NCBI GenBank assembly: GCA_910580135.1
Contig: CAJTXC010000067.1
Span: 1 to 7,671, forward strand
Reading direction: 5' to 3'
Source: an uncultured Bacilli bacterium
GTDB lineage: Bacteria; Bacillota_I; Bacilli_A; RF39; UBA660
Length of the DNA: 7,671 nt
Part shown: piece by piece, positions 1 to 5,261 of the stretch
How the letters are laid out: each line of letters opens with the position of its first letter
How positions within the stretch are numbered: the first letter of the stretch is position 1
Made by a program: the position numbers and the translations under genes
Notes under the pieces: generated by a model
Seen by the model: the letters and a program-made list of their open reading frames with translations, nothing else
Database searches by the model: none
Told to the model about the DNA's origin: nothing

Positions 1-1
1 A

Positions 2-52
2 ACACTTAATATACCAGTGTTGAGTGTTGCCATAAAAATGGGTTTCACCTAA
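2..52 (+). CDS. Possible 3' end of an upstream gene (partial)
   Basis: One plus-strand frame is open from the window edge to a TAA at 50-52. It reads about 16 codons and ends in IKMGFT. The stop lies inside the 5' arm of the terminator that follows, as sometimes happens at gene ends. The other two frames close earlier, at 7-9 and 22-24. The piece is too short to identify a product, and an open run of this length can arise by chance. The terminator just downstream is the only real support that a plus-strand transcript ends here. Confidence 0.22.
   Translation, partial: TLNIPVLSVAIKMGFT
16..29. repeat. Tandem 7-bp repeat, two copies
   Basis: AGTGTTG is repeated exactly twice head to tail (16-22 and 23-29). 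AACACT at 1-6 is complementary to the AGTGTT of either copy, so a small hairpin is possible. No function is evident. Confidence 0.4.
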
Positions 53-80
53 CTAGCATTAGTTAGGTGATTTTTCTTTT
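45..80 (+). terminator. Strong rho-independent terminator
   Basis: A perfect 11-bp stem (45-55 with 60-70, arm TCACCTAACTA) has a 4-base GCAT loop and is followed directly by TTTTTCTTTTT. It ends a plus-strand transcript entering from outside the window. Read on the minus strand, the same stem is followed six bases later by only five Ts. It may therefore also serve, less efficiently, as the end of the minus-strand toxin transcript. Confidence 0.9.
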
Positions 81-105
81 TATATTAGAACTCCATATTT
101 GTATA

Positions 106-134
106 TTGAAAAAAAATATAAGTTATGTTATTAT
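106..134 (+). promoter_or_regulatory. Promoter of the antisense RNA
   Basis: A -35 element TTGAAA (106-111), an exact 17-bp spacer and a -10 element TATTAT (129-134) are present. TGT directly before the -10 gives an extended -10. The predicted start is near A141. No open reading frame with a ribosome binding site follows before the terminator at 211-241, so the product is probably an untranslated RNA. Confidence 0.65.
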
Positions 135-140
135 GAATAC

Positions 141-241
141 ATACGGGGATTTCTCATAAAATAAAAGAGAACGTTCATTATTTGAATGTCAGCCCCAAAT
201 GTTTGGTTTTGACACTAGCTTAATGCTGGTGTCATTTTTTT
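141..241 (+). ncRNA. Putative antisense (antitoxin) RNA, about 100 nt
   Basis: This plus-strand transcript is predicted from a good promoter (106-134) to a rho-independent terminator (211-241). It converges on the minus-strand toxin gene: its 3' end overlaps the toxin's last codons (232-241), and the rest is complementary to the toxin mRNA 3' region. This matches the geometry of Firmicute type I pairs such as TxpA/RatA and BsrG/SR4, where a 3'-overlapping RNA represses the toxin. Local folds include 169-175 region GA(A)CGTTC with GAATGTC (184-190), and CCAA...TTGG around 195-206. Boundaries are inferred, and no expression is shown by sequence alone. Confidence 0.6.
211..241 (+). terminator. 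Terminator of the antisense RNA
   Basis: The stem GACACTAGC (211-219) pairs with GCTGGTGTC (225-233) across a TTAAT loop, and seven Ts follow at 235-241. The one imperfect position is a U·G pair in the plus-strand RNA but an A-C mismatch in the minus-strand RNA. No U tract follows on the minus side. The element therefore works for plus-strand transcription and not for the toxin mRNA. Confidence 0.82.
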
Positions 242-324
242 ATTACAATTATTATTGCTAATAATAGAAATAAAATGATGGTGATATAACGAAGGACTTT
301 GATAACAAAGATTCGTTTTTTCAT
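232..324 (-). CDS. Putative type I toxin: 30-aa hydrophobic membrane peptide
   Basis: An ATG at 324 (minus) opens a 30-codon frame ending in TGA at 232-234. The peptide starts MKKRIFVIKVLRY, continues with a run of about 15 almost purely Ile/Leu/Val/Phe residues (14-28), and ends KK. A basic N-terminus, one transmembrane segment and a short Lys tail are the hallmarks of small membrane-acting toxins such as Ibs, ShoB and BsrG/TxpA, although I see no sequence identity to any named family. AGGAGG lies 10 bases before the ATG, and an in-frame TGA two codons upstream excludes a longer start. The gene has its own extended -10 promoter, a Shine-Dalgarno hairpin and a convergent antisense RNA. A leader peptide or chance frame is possible, but the full set of regulatory elements argues for a real gene. 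Confidence 0.66.
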   Translation of the reverse strand: MKKRIFVIKVLRYITIILFLLLAIIIVIKK

Positions 325-334
325 ACATCAATAA

Positions 335-361
335 CCTCCTATTCCTTTCGAAAATAGTAGG
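335..361 (-). promoter_or_regulatory. Shine-Dalgarno-sequestering hairpin in the toxin mRNA leader
   Basis: In the minus-strand RNA, CCTACTATTTT (361-351) faces GGAATAGGAGG (345-335) across a CGAAA loop. Ten of 11 positions pair (two as G·U), with one A·G mismatch. The 3' arm contains the whole AGGAGG ribosome binding site of the small peptide gene, so the folded leader should hide it. Such masking is a known property of type I toxin mRNAs. Confidence 0.6.
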
Positions 362-393
362 CTGACACCCAAGTGTATAAACGTTCCAAGCGC

Positions 394-422
394 ATAATAA
401 CACAAGTAAAATATTAATGCAA
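394..422 (-). promoter_or_regulatory. Promoter of the small toxin gene
   Basis: On the minus strand a -35 TTGCAT (422-417), an exact 17-bp spacer and a -10 TATTAT (399-394) are present, with TGT before the -10 (extended -10). The predicted start is near 387-388, giving a leader of about 63 nt. The leader begins at the right arm of the inverted repeat. The architecture (17 bp, TGT-TATTAT) mirrors the antisense RNA promoter. Confidence 0.65.
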
Positions 423-553
423 ATCACTAAAAAATATATTTTTGAACATAATTTATAGCAGAAATAATTTTTTATATAGGACTTTTCTGATTTTTATATT
501 ACTGTATAAGAAGCAAAAATTAAATTTAGTAAAATAAAAAAATTAAATTTTTC
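423..553. other. AT-rich gap between divergent transcription units
   Basis: No gene is visible between the toxin promoter and the response regulator promoter. The 13-mer AAAAATTAAATTT occurs twice (515-527 and 538-550), 23 bp apart, directly upstream of the BceR box. It might act as an UP-like or curved element, but in such AT-rich DNA it may be meaningless. Confidence 0.4.
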
Positions 554-567
554 TTACATTATTGTAA
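554..567 (+). promoter_or_regulatory. BceR-type operator upstream of the two-component genes
   Basis: TTACATTATTGTAA is a perfect match to TTACA-N4-TGTAA, the inverted repeat reported for Bacillus BceR-family regulators. It lies 24 bp upstream of the TATAAT at 592-597, at or just upstream of the -35 position, where an OmpR-type activator would contact RNA polymerase. An overlapping longer palindrome, ACATTA-TTG-TAATGT, spans 556-570. I infer binding by the regulator encoded just downstream, meaning autoregulation. Confidence 0.72.
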
Positions 568-588
568 TGTGATAAAAGAATTTATACG

Positions 589-597
589 TGTTATAAT
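589..597 (+). promoter_or_regulatory. Extended -10 promoter of the Bce-type operon
   Basis: TGTTATAAT gives a consensus TATAAT (592-597) with an upstream TGN. No good -35 stands 17 bp upstream (GTGATA at 569-574), as expected for a promoter that relies on an activator or on the extended -10. The start would fall near 604, leaving a very short leader. GGTGAT at 603-608 is the only ribosome binding site candidate before the ATG at 613. Confidence 0.6.
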
Positions 598-612
598 ATA
601 ATTGGTGATAAC

Positions 613-1275
613 ATGAAAAAAATACTTATAGTAGAAGATGATGAAGTAGTAAGAAGAAATTTAAAAGAATTATTAGAAGAATCTGGTTATGAGGCACTTG
701 TTTTAGATGATTTTAAAAATGCTTTAGAAATTATTTTAGAAAAAAATGCAGATTTAATATTATTAGATATAAATATTCCATATATAAATGGAGAAGTTTT
801 AGTTAAAGAAATTAGAAAAGAGTCTGATGTACCTATAATAATGGTAACAAGTAGAGACTCAGAAACAGATGAAGCCCTATCAATTTCTTTTGGGGCAGAC
901 GATTATATAACTAAGCCATATAATCCAAACATCTTGCTTCTTAGAATAGGAGCGGTTTTAAAGCGTAGCGAAAACACATCACCACTATTAAGCTATAAAG
1001 ATTTAAAAATAAATATGCAAAAAGGTACTATAAAAAAAGGTGATTTAGAAATAATTCTAACAAAAAACGAAATGATTATCTTTAACTATCTTCTAAATCA
1101 TCAAAATAAAATAGTTACAAGAGATGAACTTATGACTGATTTATGGAACAATAATGAATACATAAACGATAACGCATTAACCGTTAACGTAAGTAGATTA
1201 AGAAGCAAGCTAAAAGAAGTAGGATATGAAAATATAATAGAAACTAGAAAAAAGATAGGATACATTTTATCATGA
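613..1275 (+). CDS. bceR: BceR-like OmpR-family response regulator
   Basis: This 220-residue protein is full length for a DNA-binding response regulator. The receiver domain (about 1-116) has the acidic pair D9/D10, phospho-acceptor D52 in LLDINIP, T79 and K101 (TKPY). The C-terminal winged helix (about 126-218) has a recognition helix near 187-200 (NALTVNVSRLRSKL) and the final GYIL wing. It is cytoplasmic. When phosphorylated by the kinase encoded next, it should activate the transporter genes in response to cell-wall-active peptide antibiotics such as bacitracin or lantibiotics; the actual inducer is not visible. The stop overlaps the kinase start by four bases (ATGA). Perfect BceR boxes at 554-567 and 2294-2307 plus the BceAB-type neighbours support the family. 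The symbol is used at family level (BceR/PsdR/YxdJ cannot be told apart here). Confidence 0.9.
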   Translation: MKKILIVEDDEVVRRNLKELLEESGYEALVLDDFKNALEIILEKNADLILLDINIPYINGEVLVKEIRKESDVPIIMVTSRDSETDEALSISFGADDYITKPYNPNILLLRIGAVLKRSENTSPLLSYKDLKINMQKGTIKKGDLEIILTKNEMIIFNYLLNHQNKIVTRDELMTDLWNNNEYINDNALTVNVSRLRSKLKEVGYENIIETRKKIGYILS

Positions 1276-2291
1276 ATTTTAGAAGTTATTTAAAAGATAA
1301 GTTTTGGTATATATATTTATTTATATTTTCTTATGCCTTTATCATTTTCTTATTTTTAGCTTTTAAATTAAAACAAGAACTTATTATCTCAGTATCAGTT
1401 ATTATTTTTATTTTCTTTATATTAAGCATTCTAATAGACTTTTTTAAAAAGAAATCGTTCTATAATGAATTATTAGTTAATATTAAAAATCTTGATAAAG
1501 CATACCTTGTTTTAGAGACTTTAGAAAAACCAAACTTTTACGAAGGAAAATTGCTTTATGAAGCACTTTACGAAATAAACAAATCGATGAGTGAAAACGT
1601 TAAAAACTTAAAATTACAAGTAGATGATTTCAAAGAATACGTAGAAATGTGGATCCACGAGGTAAAAATACCAATTTCATCACTTGTCTTAATGCAGCAT
1701 AATCATAAAAACGAATTTAGCAAAGAACAAATAAGTCAAATTAAACGAATAGAAAACTATGTCGAACAAATTCTTTACTACGTAAGACAAGAAACTGCTG
1801 AAAAAGATTATTTGATAAATGAAGTATCACTTAAAAAGATAATTAATAAGGTATTATTAAAAAACAAATACGACATACTAGAAAACAATATAAATTTAAT
1901 AGTTGATACATCAGCATTTAATGTATCAACTGATTCTAAGTGGTTAGAATTCATAATAAATCAAATAATTAATAATAGTATTAAATATAAAAAAGATATT
2001 AAAGACTCATATATTAAAATTTCTATGATGAATTACAAAGATAAATTAGATTTAATTATTGAAGATAATGGTATTGGTATTTCAGATTCTGATATTCCGC
2101 TTGTTTTCAAAAAATCTTTTACAGGACAAAACGGAAGAATAAAATCTAAATCGACCGGCATGGGTCTATTTATTGCAAAAAGCTTGTGTGATAAATTAGG
2201 GCACAAAATAAAAATAGAATCTAAAGAAAATGAATATACAAGAGTAATTATAACTTTTTGTAAAAATCTCTATTTTGATGTAGTTAAATAA
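1272..2291 (+). CDS. bceS: BceS-like intramembrane-sensing histidine kinase
   Basis: This 339-residue kinase has two closely spaced transmembrane helices (about 13-33 and 38-58) and only a few residues between them. It thus lacks an extracellular sensor domain, the defining trait of Bce-type kinases, which receive their signal from the cognate permease. The phosphorylation helix holds H129 in WIHEVKIP. The ATPase domain shows an N box (QIINNSIKY, 231-239), a G1 box (EDNGIGI, 264-270), an F box region (FKKSFTG) and a G2 box (TGMGLF, 295-300), so it looks catalytically complete. The start ATG overlaps the regulator stop (ATGA), implying translational coupling. The only Shine-Dalgarno candidate, AGGA at 1257-1260, is rather far upstream. 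No terminator follows, so readthrough into the transporter genes is possible. Confidence 0.92.
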   Translation: MNFRSYLKDKFWYIYLFIFSYAFIIFLFLAFKLKQELIISVSVIIFIFFILSILIDFFKKKSFYNELLVNIKNLDKAYLVLETLEKPNFYEGKLLYEALYEINKSMSENVKNLKLQVDDFKEYVEMWIHEVKIPISSLVLMQHNHKNEFSKEQISQIKRIENYVEQILYYVRQETAEKDYLINEVSLKKIINKVLLKNKYDILENNINLIVDTSAFNVSTDSKWLEFIINQIINNSIKYKKDIKDSYIKISMMNYKDKLDLIIEDNGIGISDSDIPLVFKKSFTGQNGRIKSKSTGMGLFIAKSLCDKLGHKIKIESKENEYTRVIITFCKNLYFDVVK

Positions 2292-2293
2292 CA

Positions 2294-2317
2294 TTACAAA
2301 TTTGTAATACTTTGTAA
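2294..2317 (+). promoter_or_regulatory. BceR-type operator upstream of the transporter genes, with extra half-site
   Basis: TTACAAATTTGTAA (2294-2307) is a second perfect TTACA-N4-TGTAA. TTTGTAA recurs at 2311-2317, exactly 10 bp after the TTTGTAA at 2301-2307, so a third half-site lies on the same helix face. It starts three bases after the kinase stop codon. A downstream -10 is not clear: TACTAT (2337-2342) or TATATC (2340-2345) are possible, with TTGTAA or TTGAAA as poor -35 elements at wrong spacing. A weak, activator-dependent promoter for the ATPase and permease genes is inferred. Confidence 0.7.
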
Positions 2318-2379
2318 CTTTGAAAAAACGACTAACTACTATATCATCATTTAAAATGGATGATGAAAGGAGAAATATT

Positions 2380-3147
2380 ATGGAAAATATTTTAAAAATT
2401 GATAAAATTGAAAAGTATTATGGTAATAGAGGTTCTCTTACCAAAGCAGTTGACAATATATCATTTGAGGTTGCACCTGGTGAGTTTGTTGCAATAATGG
2501 GAGCTTCAGGATCTGGTAAGACAACGCTTTTAAACCTTATTTCAACAATTGATAACGTAACTTCTGGACATATTTATGTTGCAGGTAGAGACATTACTAA
2601 GTTAAAAGGAAATGAATTAAATAAATTTAGAAGGGAAGAGTTAGGTTTTATATTTCAAGACTTTAACTTACTTGATACCTTAACAGCTTATGAAAATATA
2701 GCACTTGCATTATCTATTCAAAACGTAGGTGCAAAAGAAATAGATAGAAGAATAAAAAAAGTAGCAGGTGACCTTGGAATAACTAGCGTACTTAAAAAGT
2801 ATCCTTACCAAATGAGTGGCGGTCAAAAACAAAGAGTAGCATCAGCTAGAGCAATTATAACTGATCCAAAGTTAATACTAGCAGATGAACCAACTGGTGC
2901 ATTAGATTCTAAATCTTCTAAGATGCTACTTGAAAGTTTTAATTATTTAAATAGTGAAAAGAAGGCAACTATTTTAATGGTAACCCATGATGCTTTTACA
3001 GCGTCTTATGCTAGCCGCGTAATCTTTATTAAAGATGGTAAGATTTTTAATGAGATACATAAGGGTAAAAATACTAGAAAAGAGTTCTTTGATAAGATTA
3101 TAGACGTTGTAACGCTCTTAGGTGGTGATTTAAACGATGCTCTTTAA
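2380..3147 (+). CDS. bceA: BceA-like ABC transporter ATPase
   Basis: This is the ATP-binding subunit of a Bce-type peptide-antibiotic detoxification transporter (MacB/LolD-like class). I place the start at the ATG at 2380, seven bases after AAAGGAG (2366-2372). The frame extends 60 bases further upstream, but that part has no ribosome binding site and would overlap the promoter region. The 255-residue protein has every core motif: Walker A GASGSGKT (41-48), Q-loop Q93 in IFQDFNLL, signature SGGQ (146-149), Walker B LILADEP with catalytic E170, D-loop ALDS (174-177) and switch H203. It should be a peripheral membrane protein driving the permease encoded next, whose start overlaps this gene's end by 11 bases. 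ATP hydrolysis frees lipid II-cycle targets from bound antibiotic and also supports signalling to the kinase. Confidence 0.94.
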   Translation: MENILKIDKIEKYYGNRGSLTKAVDNISFEVAPGEFVAIMGASGSGKTTLLNLISTIDNVTSGHIYVAGRDITKLKGNELNKFRREELGFIFQDFNLLDTLTAYENIALALSIQNVGAKEIDRRIKKVAGDLGITSVLKKYPYQMSGGQKQRVASARAIITDPKLILADEPTGALDSKSSKMLLESFNYLNSEKKATILMVTHDAFTASYASRVIFIKDGKIFNEIHKGKNTRKEFFDKIIDVVTLLGGDLNDAL

Positions 3148-5188
3148 ACTATCTCTTAAAAACATAAAAAAGAGTATTAAAGATTATGCTATTTACTTTT
3201 TTACTCTAATATTAGGTGTTGCTATCTTTTACGTGTTTAACGCAATTGATAGTCAAACAGTAATGCTTAAAACAACCGCAAACATGACTGAAATAATTAA
3301 ACTAATGACTAATATGCTATCTGGTGTTAGTGTGTTCGTATCAGTTATATTAGGATTTTTAATTATTTATGCATCTAGGTTTTTGATAAAGAGAAGAAAT
3401 AAAGAATTTGGCATTTATCTAACTCTTGGTATGAGTAAAAGAAAAATATCATTAATATTATTTTTTGAAACCTTATTCATAGGAGTTATATCATTAATTG
3501 TTGGTCTAGGATTAGGTTTTGTTTTATCTCAAGCAATGAGTGTTTTAGTTGCAAATATGTTTGAAGCGGATATGACTGACTTTCACTTTGTATTTTCTAA
3601 AGCAGCATGTATAAAAACCTTAATTTACTTTGGAATAATGTACTTACTTGTAATGATATTTAATACTATCATAATAGGTAAATGTAAATTAATAGACCTT
3701 ATTAGATCTTCTAAAAAAAGTGAAAAGATAAAACTTAAAAATCCATGGATTTGCACTATAGTATTTATTATATCTTGCACAGCTTTAGGATATGCATACT
3801 ATTTAGTTACAGCAGGTTTTGCAAAGCTTGATACTGCTGATAAAATATTTATTCCAATTGCTCTTGGAGGAGTAAGTACATTCTTTATATTCTGGTCTTT
3901 ATCAGGTCTTATCTTGAAAGTATTCATGAGTCTTAAAAAGATTTATTATAAAGGATTAAATAGTTTTACACTAAGACAAGTATCAAGTAAGATTAATACA
4001 ATGGTATTTTCTATGACCATAATATGTTTAATGTTATTTGTAACTATTTGTGTTTCATCTAGTGCTTTATCAATTAAAAACTCAATGACTAAGAATTTAA
4101 ATGGGTTAGCACCAATAGATGTTCAGCTTACCAAAATGATTTTTGAAAACGAAGATGATTATTCAAGTGAAGCTATTAAAGAAGACGCTAAACTAAGTGT
4201 TAAAGAAACCATGGAGAAGAACGGTTTTAACATAGATGCTAATTTAAAAGATGTAATTTCCTTTAATATTTATAAAACAGAAGAGTTGATGTTGAAGGAT
4301 TCTTTAAAAGATGATCTTGATGAAATATCAAAAAAATATAAGTTTCTAAGATATGATTCGAAGGAAACTATTATGAAAGTAAGTGATTATAACAAAGTTG
4401 CAAAACTTTATGGAAATAAAACTTATACTTTAAAAGAAGATGAGTATTTAGTTATCGCAGACTTTGAAAGCATGGTTAAAATTAGAAATAAAACTTTAAA
4501 AAATGGTCAAACGATTACTATAAATAATAAAACTTATAAAACAAAGTATGATTCATGTCAGGATGGATTTGTTGATTTATCATCAAATCATATAAATGAT
4601 GGAATAATTCTTGTTCCTGATAAAGTAGTAGATGAGTTAATGGTAAGCCACAAAGTGTTAGTCGGAAATTATAAAGTAAATACTAAAGAAGAAAAACAAA
4701 AAATTGATGATAAGATTAGAAAATTTAGTAAAGAAACTTGGAATAATACTAGTTTAACTTCGGTAAATACTAGATTAGAAATTGCAGAATCATCAACTGG
4801 ATTAGGAGCATTAGTAACTTTTATTGGACTATATTTAGGAATAATATTCTTACTTGCTTCTGCTGCAATACTCGCCTTAAAAGAACTTTCTGAATCAACT
4901 GATAACAAAGAGAGATTTAGGATGTTAAGGAAGTTAGGAGCAGACGAGAAGATGATTAATAAAGCATTATTTAGACAAATTGCAATATTTTTCATGTTCC
5001 CACTTATAATTGCTATAGTTCATTCTTACTTTGGTATTAAGTTCTGTGTTAACATTCTTGAAACGTTTGGAACAACTGGACTTCTTCCATCAATTATAAT
5101 GACAGCAATATTTTTAATAGTAATATATGGAGGATATTTCTTAATTACATATTATTGTAGTAAGAACATAATAAGAGAGAAAAGATAA
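3137..5188 (+). CDS. bceB: BceB-like ABC transporter permease (FtsX-like, 10 TM)
   Basis: This 683-residue membrane protein has the BceB layout. There are seven hydrophobic helices (about 17-37, 62-82, 105-130, 160-180, 205-225, 237-260, 288-310), then a large hydrophilic extracytoplasmic domain (about 311-553) and three final helices (556-580, 613-632, 652-672). FtsX-like segments lie in both halves; RRNKEFGIYLTLGMSKRKI (86-104) and FRMLRKLGADEKMI (594-607) are the paired cytoplasmic coupling regions. It overlaps the ATPase gene by 11 bases, with GGTGGTGAT just before the ATG. In the family, the extracytoplasmic domain determines which peptide antibiotic is recognised, and the permease passes flux information to the kinase. 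Substrate cannot be read from sequence. A terminator follows three bases after the stop. Confidence 0.93.
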   Translation: MLFKLSLKNIKKSIKDYAIYFFTLILGVAIFYVFNAIDSQTVMLKTTANMTEIIKLMTNMLSGVSVFVSVILGFLIIYASRFLIKRRNKEFGIYLTLGMSKRKISLILFFETLFIGVISLIVGLGLGFVLSQAMSVLVANMFEADMTDFHFVFSKAACIKTLIYFGIMYLLVMIFNTIIIGKCKLIDLIRSSKKSEKIKLKNPWICTIVFIISCTALGYAYYLVTAGFAKLDTADKIFIPIALGGVSTFFIFWSLSGLILKVFMSLKKIYYKGLNSFTLRQVSSKINTMVFSMTIICLMLFVTICVSSSALSIKNSMTKNLNGLAPIDVQLTKMIFENEDDYSSEAIKEDAKLSVKETMEKNGFNIDANLKDVISFNIYKTEELMLKDSLKDDLDEISKKYKFLRYDSKETIMKVSDYNKVAKLYGNKTYTLKEDEYLVIADFESMVKIRNKTLKNGQTITINNKTYKTKYDSCQDGFVDLSSNHINDGIILVPDKVVDELMVSHKVLVGNYKVNTKEEKQKIDDKIRKFSKETWNNTSLTSVNTRLEIAESSTGLGALVTFIGLYLGIIFLLASAAILALKELSESTDNKERFRMLRKLGADEKMINKALFRQIAIFFMFPLIIAIVHSYFGIKFCVNILETFGTTGLLPSIIMTAIFLIVIYGGYFLITYYCSKNIIREKR

Positions 5189-5190
5189 GT

Positions 5191-5219
5191 AAAAAGCATC
5201 ACCAAGTGATGCTTTTTTA
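5191..5219 (+). terminator. Rho-independent terminator of the Bce-type operon
   Basis: The stem GCATCAC (5196-5202) pairs with GTGATGC (5206-5212) across CAA. It is extended by five A-T pairs from AAAAA (5191-5195) and the T run at 5213-5218. It starts two bases after the permease stop codon and closes the operon. Confidence 0.9.
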
Positions 5220-5230
5220 AGTTCTATGTG

Positions 5231-5239
5231 TGATATAAT
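5231..5239 (+). promoter_or_regulatory. Extended -10 promoter for the acetyltransferase gene
   Basis: TGATATAAT contains a consensus TATAAT (5234-5239) with an upstream TGN. The -35 position falls inside the preceding terminator and is poor. The predicted start near 5246 is only a few bases before the GAGGAG ribosome binding site, so the leader is about 16 nt. Confidence 0.5.
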
Positions 5240-5261
5240 AAAAATGATGAGGAGAATTTAT

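Larger units (their letters stand above)
169..386. repeat. Imperfect inverted repeat flanking the toxin gene (arms 169-194 and 360-386)
   Basis: The left arm read on plus and the right arm read on minus match at 21 of 27 aligned positions. Both begin GAACGTT and end TGTCAGCC. Only a minus-strand transcript running through the whole region contains both arms. In that RNA about 24 base pairs can form: 13 continuous pairs from 360-372 with 182-194, and 10 continuous pairs from 377-386 with 169-178. Three of the differences between arms become G·U pairs on this strand, whereas they would be A-C mismatches on the other. This suggests a 5'-3' long-distance fold of the toxin mRNA rather than a transposon end. 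Confidence 0.65.

Noticed and set aside
16..32. GCCA at 29-32 as a tRNA 3' end
   Set aside because: There is no T-arm or acceptor stem upstream, so it is not a tRNA.
169..386. Inverted repeat as transposon or MITE ends
   Set aside because: There is no target-site duplication next to the arms. The mismatch pattern instead fits RNA pairing in the toxin transcript, and the arms lie inside the predicted transcripts.
215..427. 70-codon minus-strand open frame over the toxin locus
   Set aside because: It is in a different frame from the 30-codon peptide gene, begins upstream of the predicted mRNA start, has no ribosome binding site, and its sequence is not protein-like. The 30-aa frame has all the signals.
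2320..2379. 20-residue N-terminal extension of the ABC ATPase
   Set aside because: It covers the region just after the BceR box where the promoter should lie and has no ribosome binding site. ATG 2380 has AAAGGAG at proper spacing and gives the normal family N-terminus.
4669..4995. 108-codon minus-strand frame
   Set aside because: It lies wholly inside the permease gene, with no promoter or ribosome binding site. It is the complement of the permease coding frame.
5139..5155. TTACA-like/TGTAG palindrome near the end of the permease gene
   Set aside because: The spacer is six bases and one half is imperfect. It lies in coding sequence with no promoter nearby, so it is not a BceR box.
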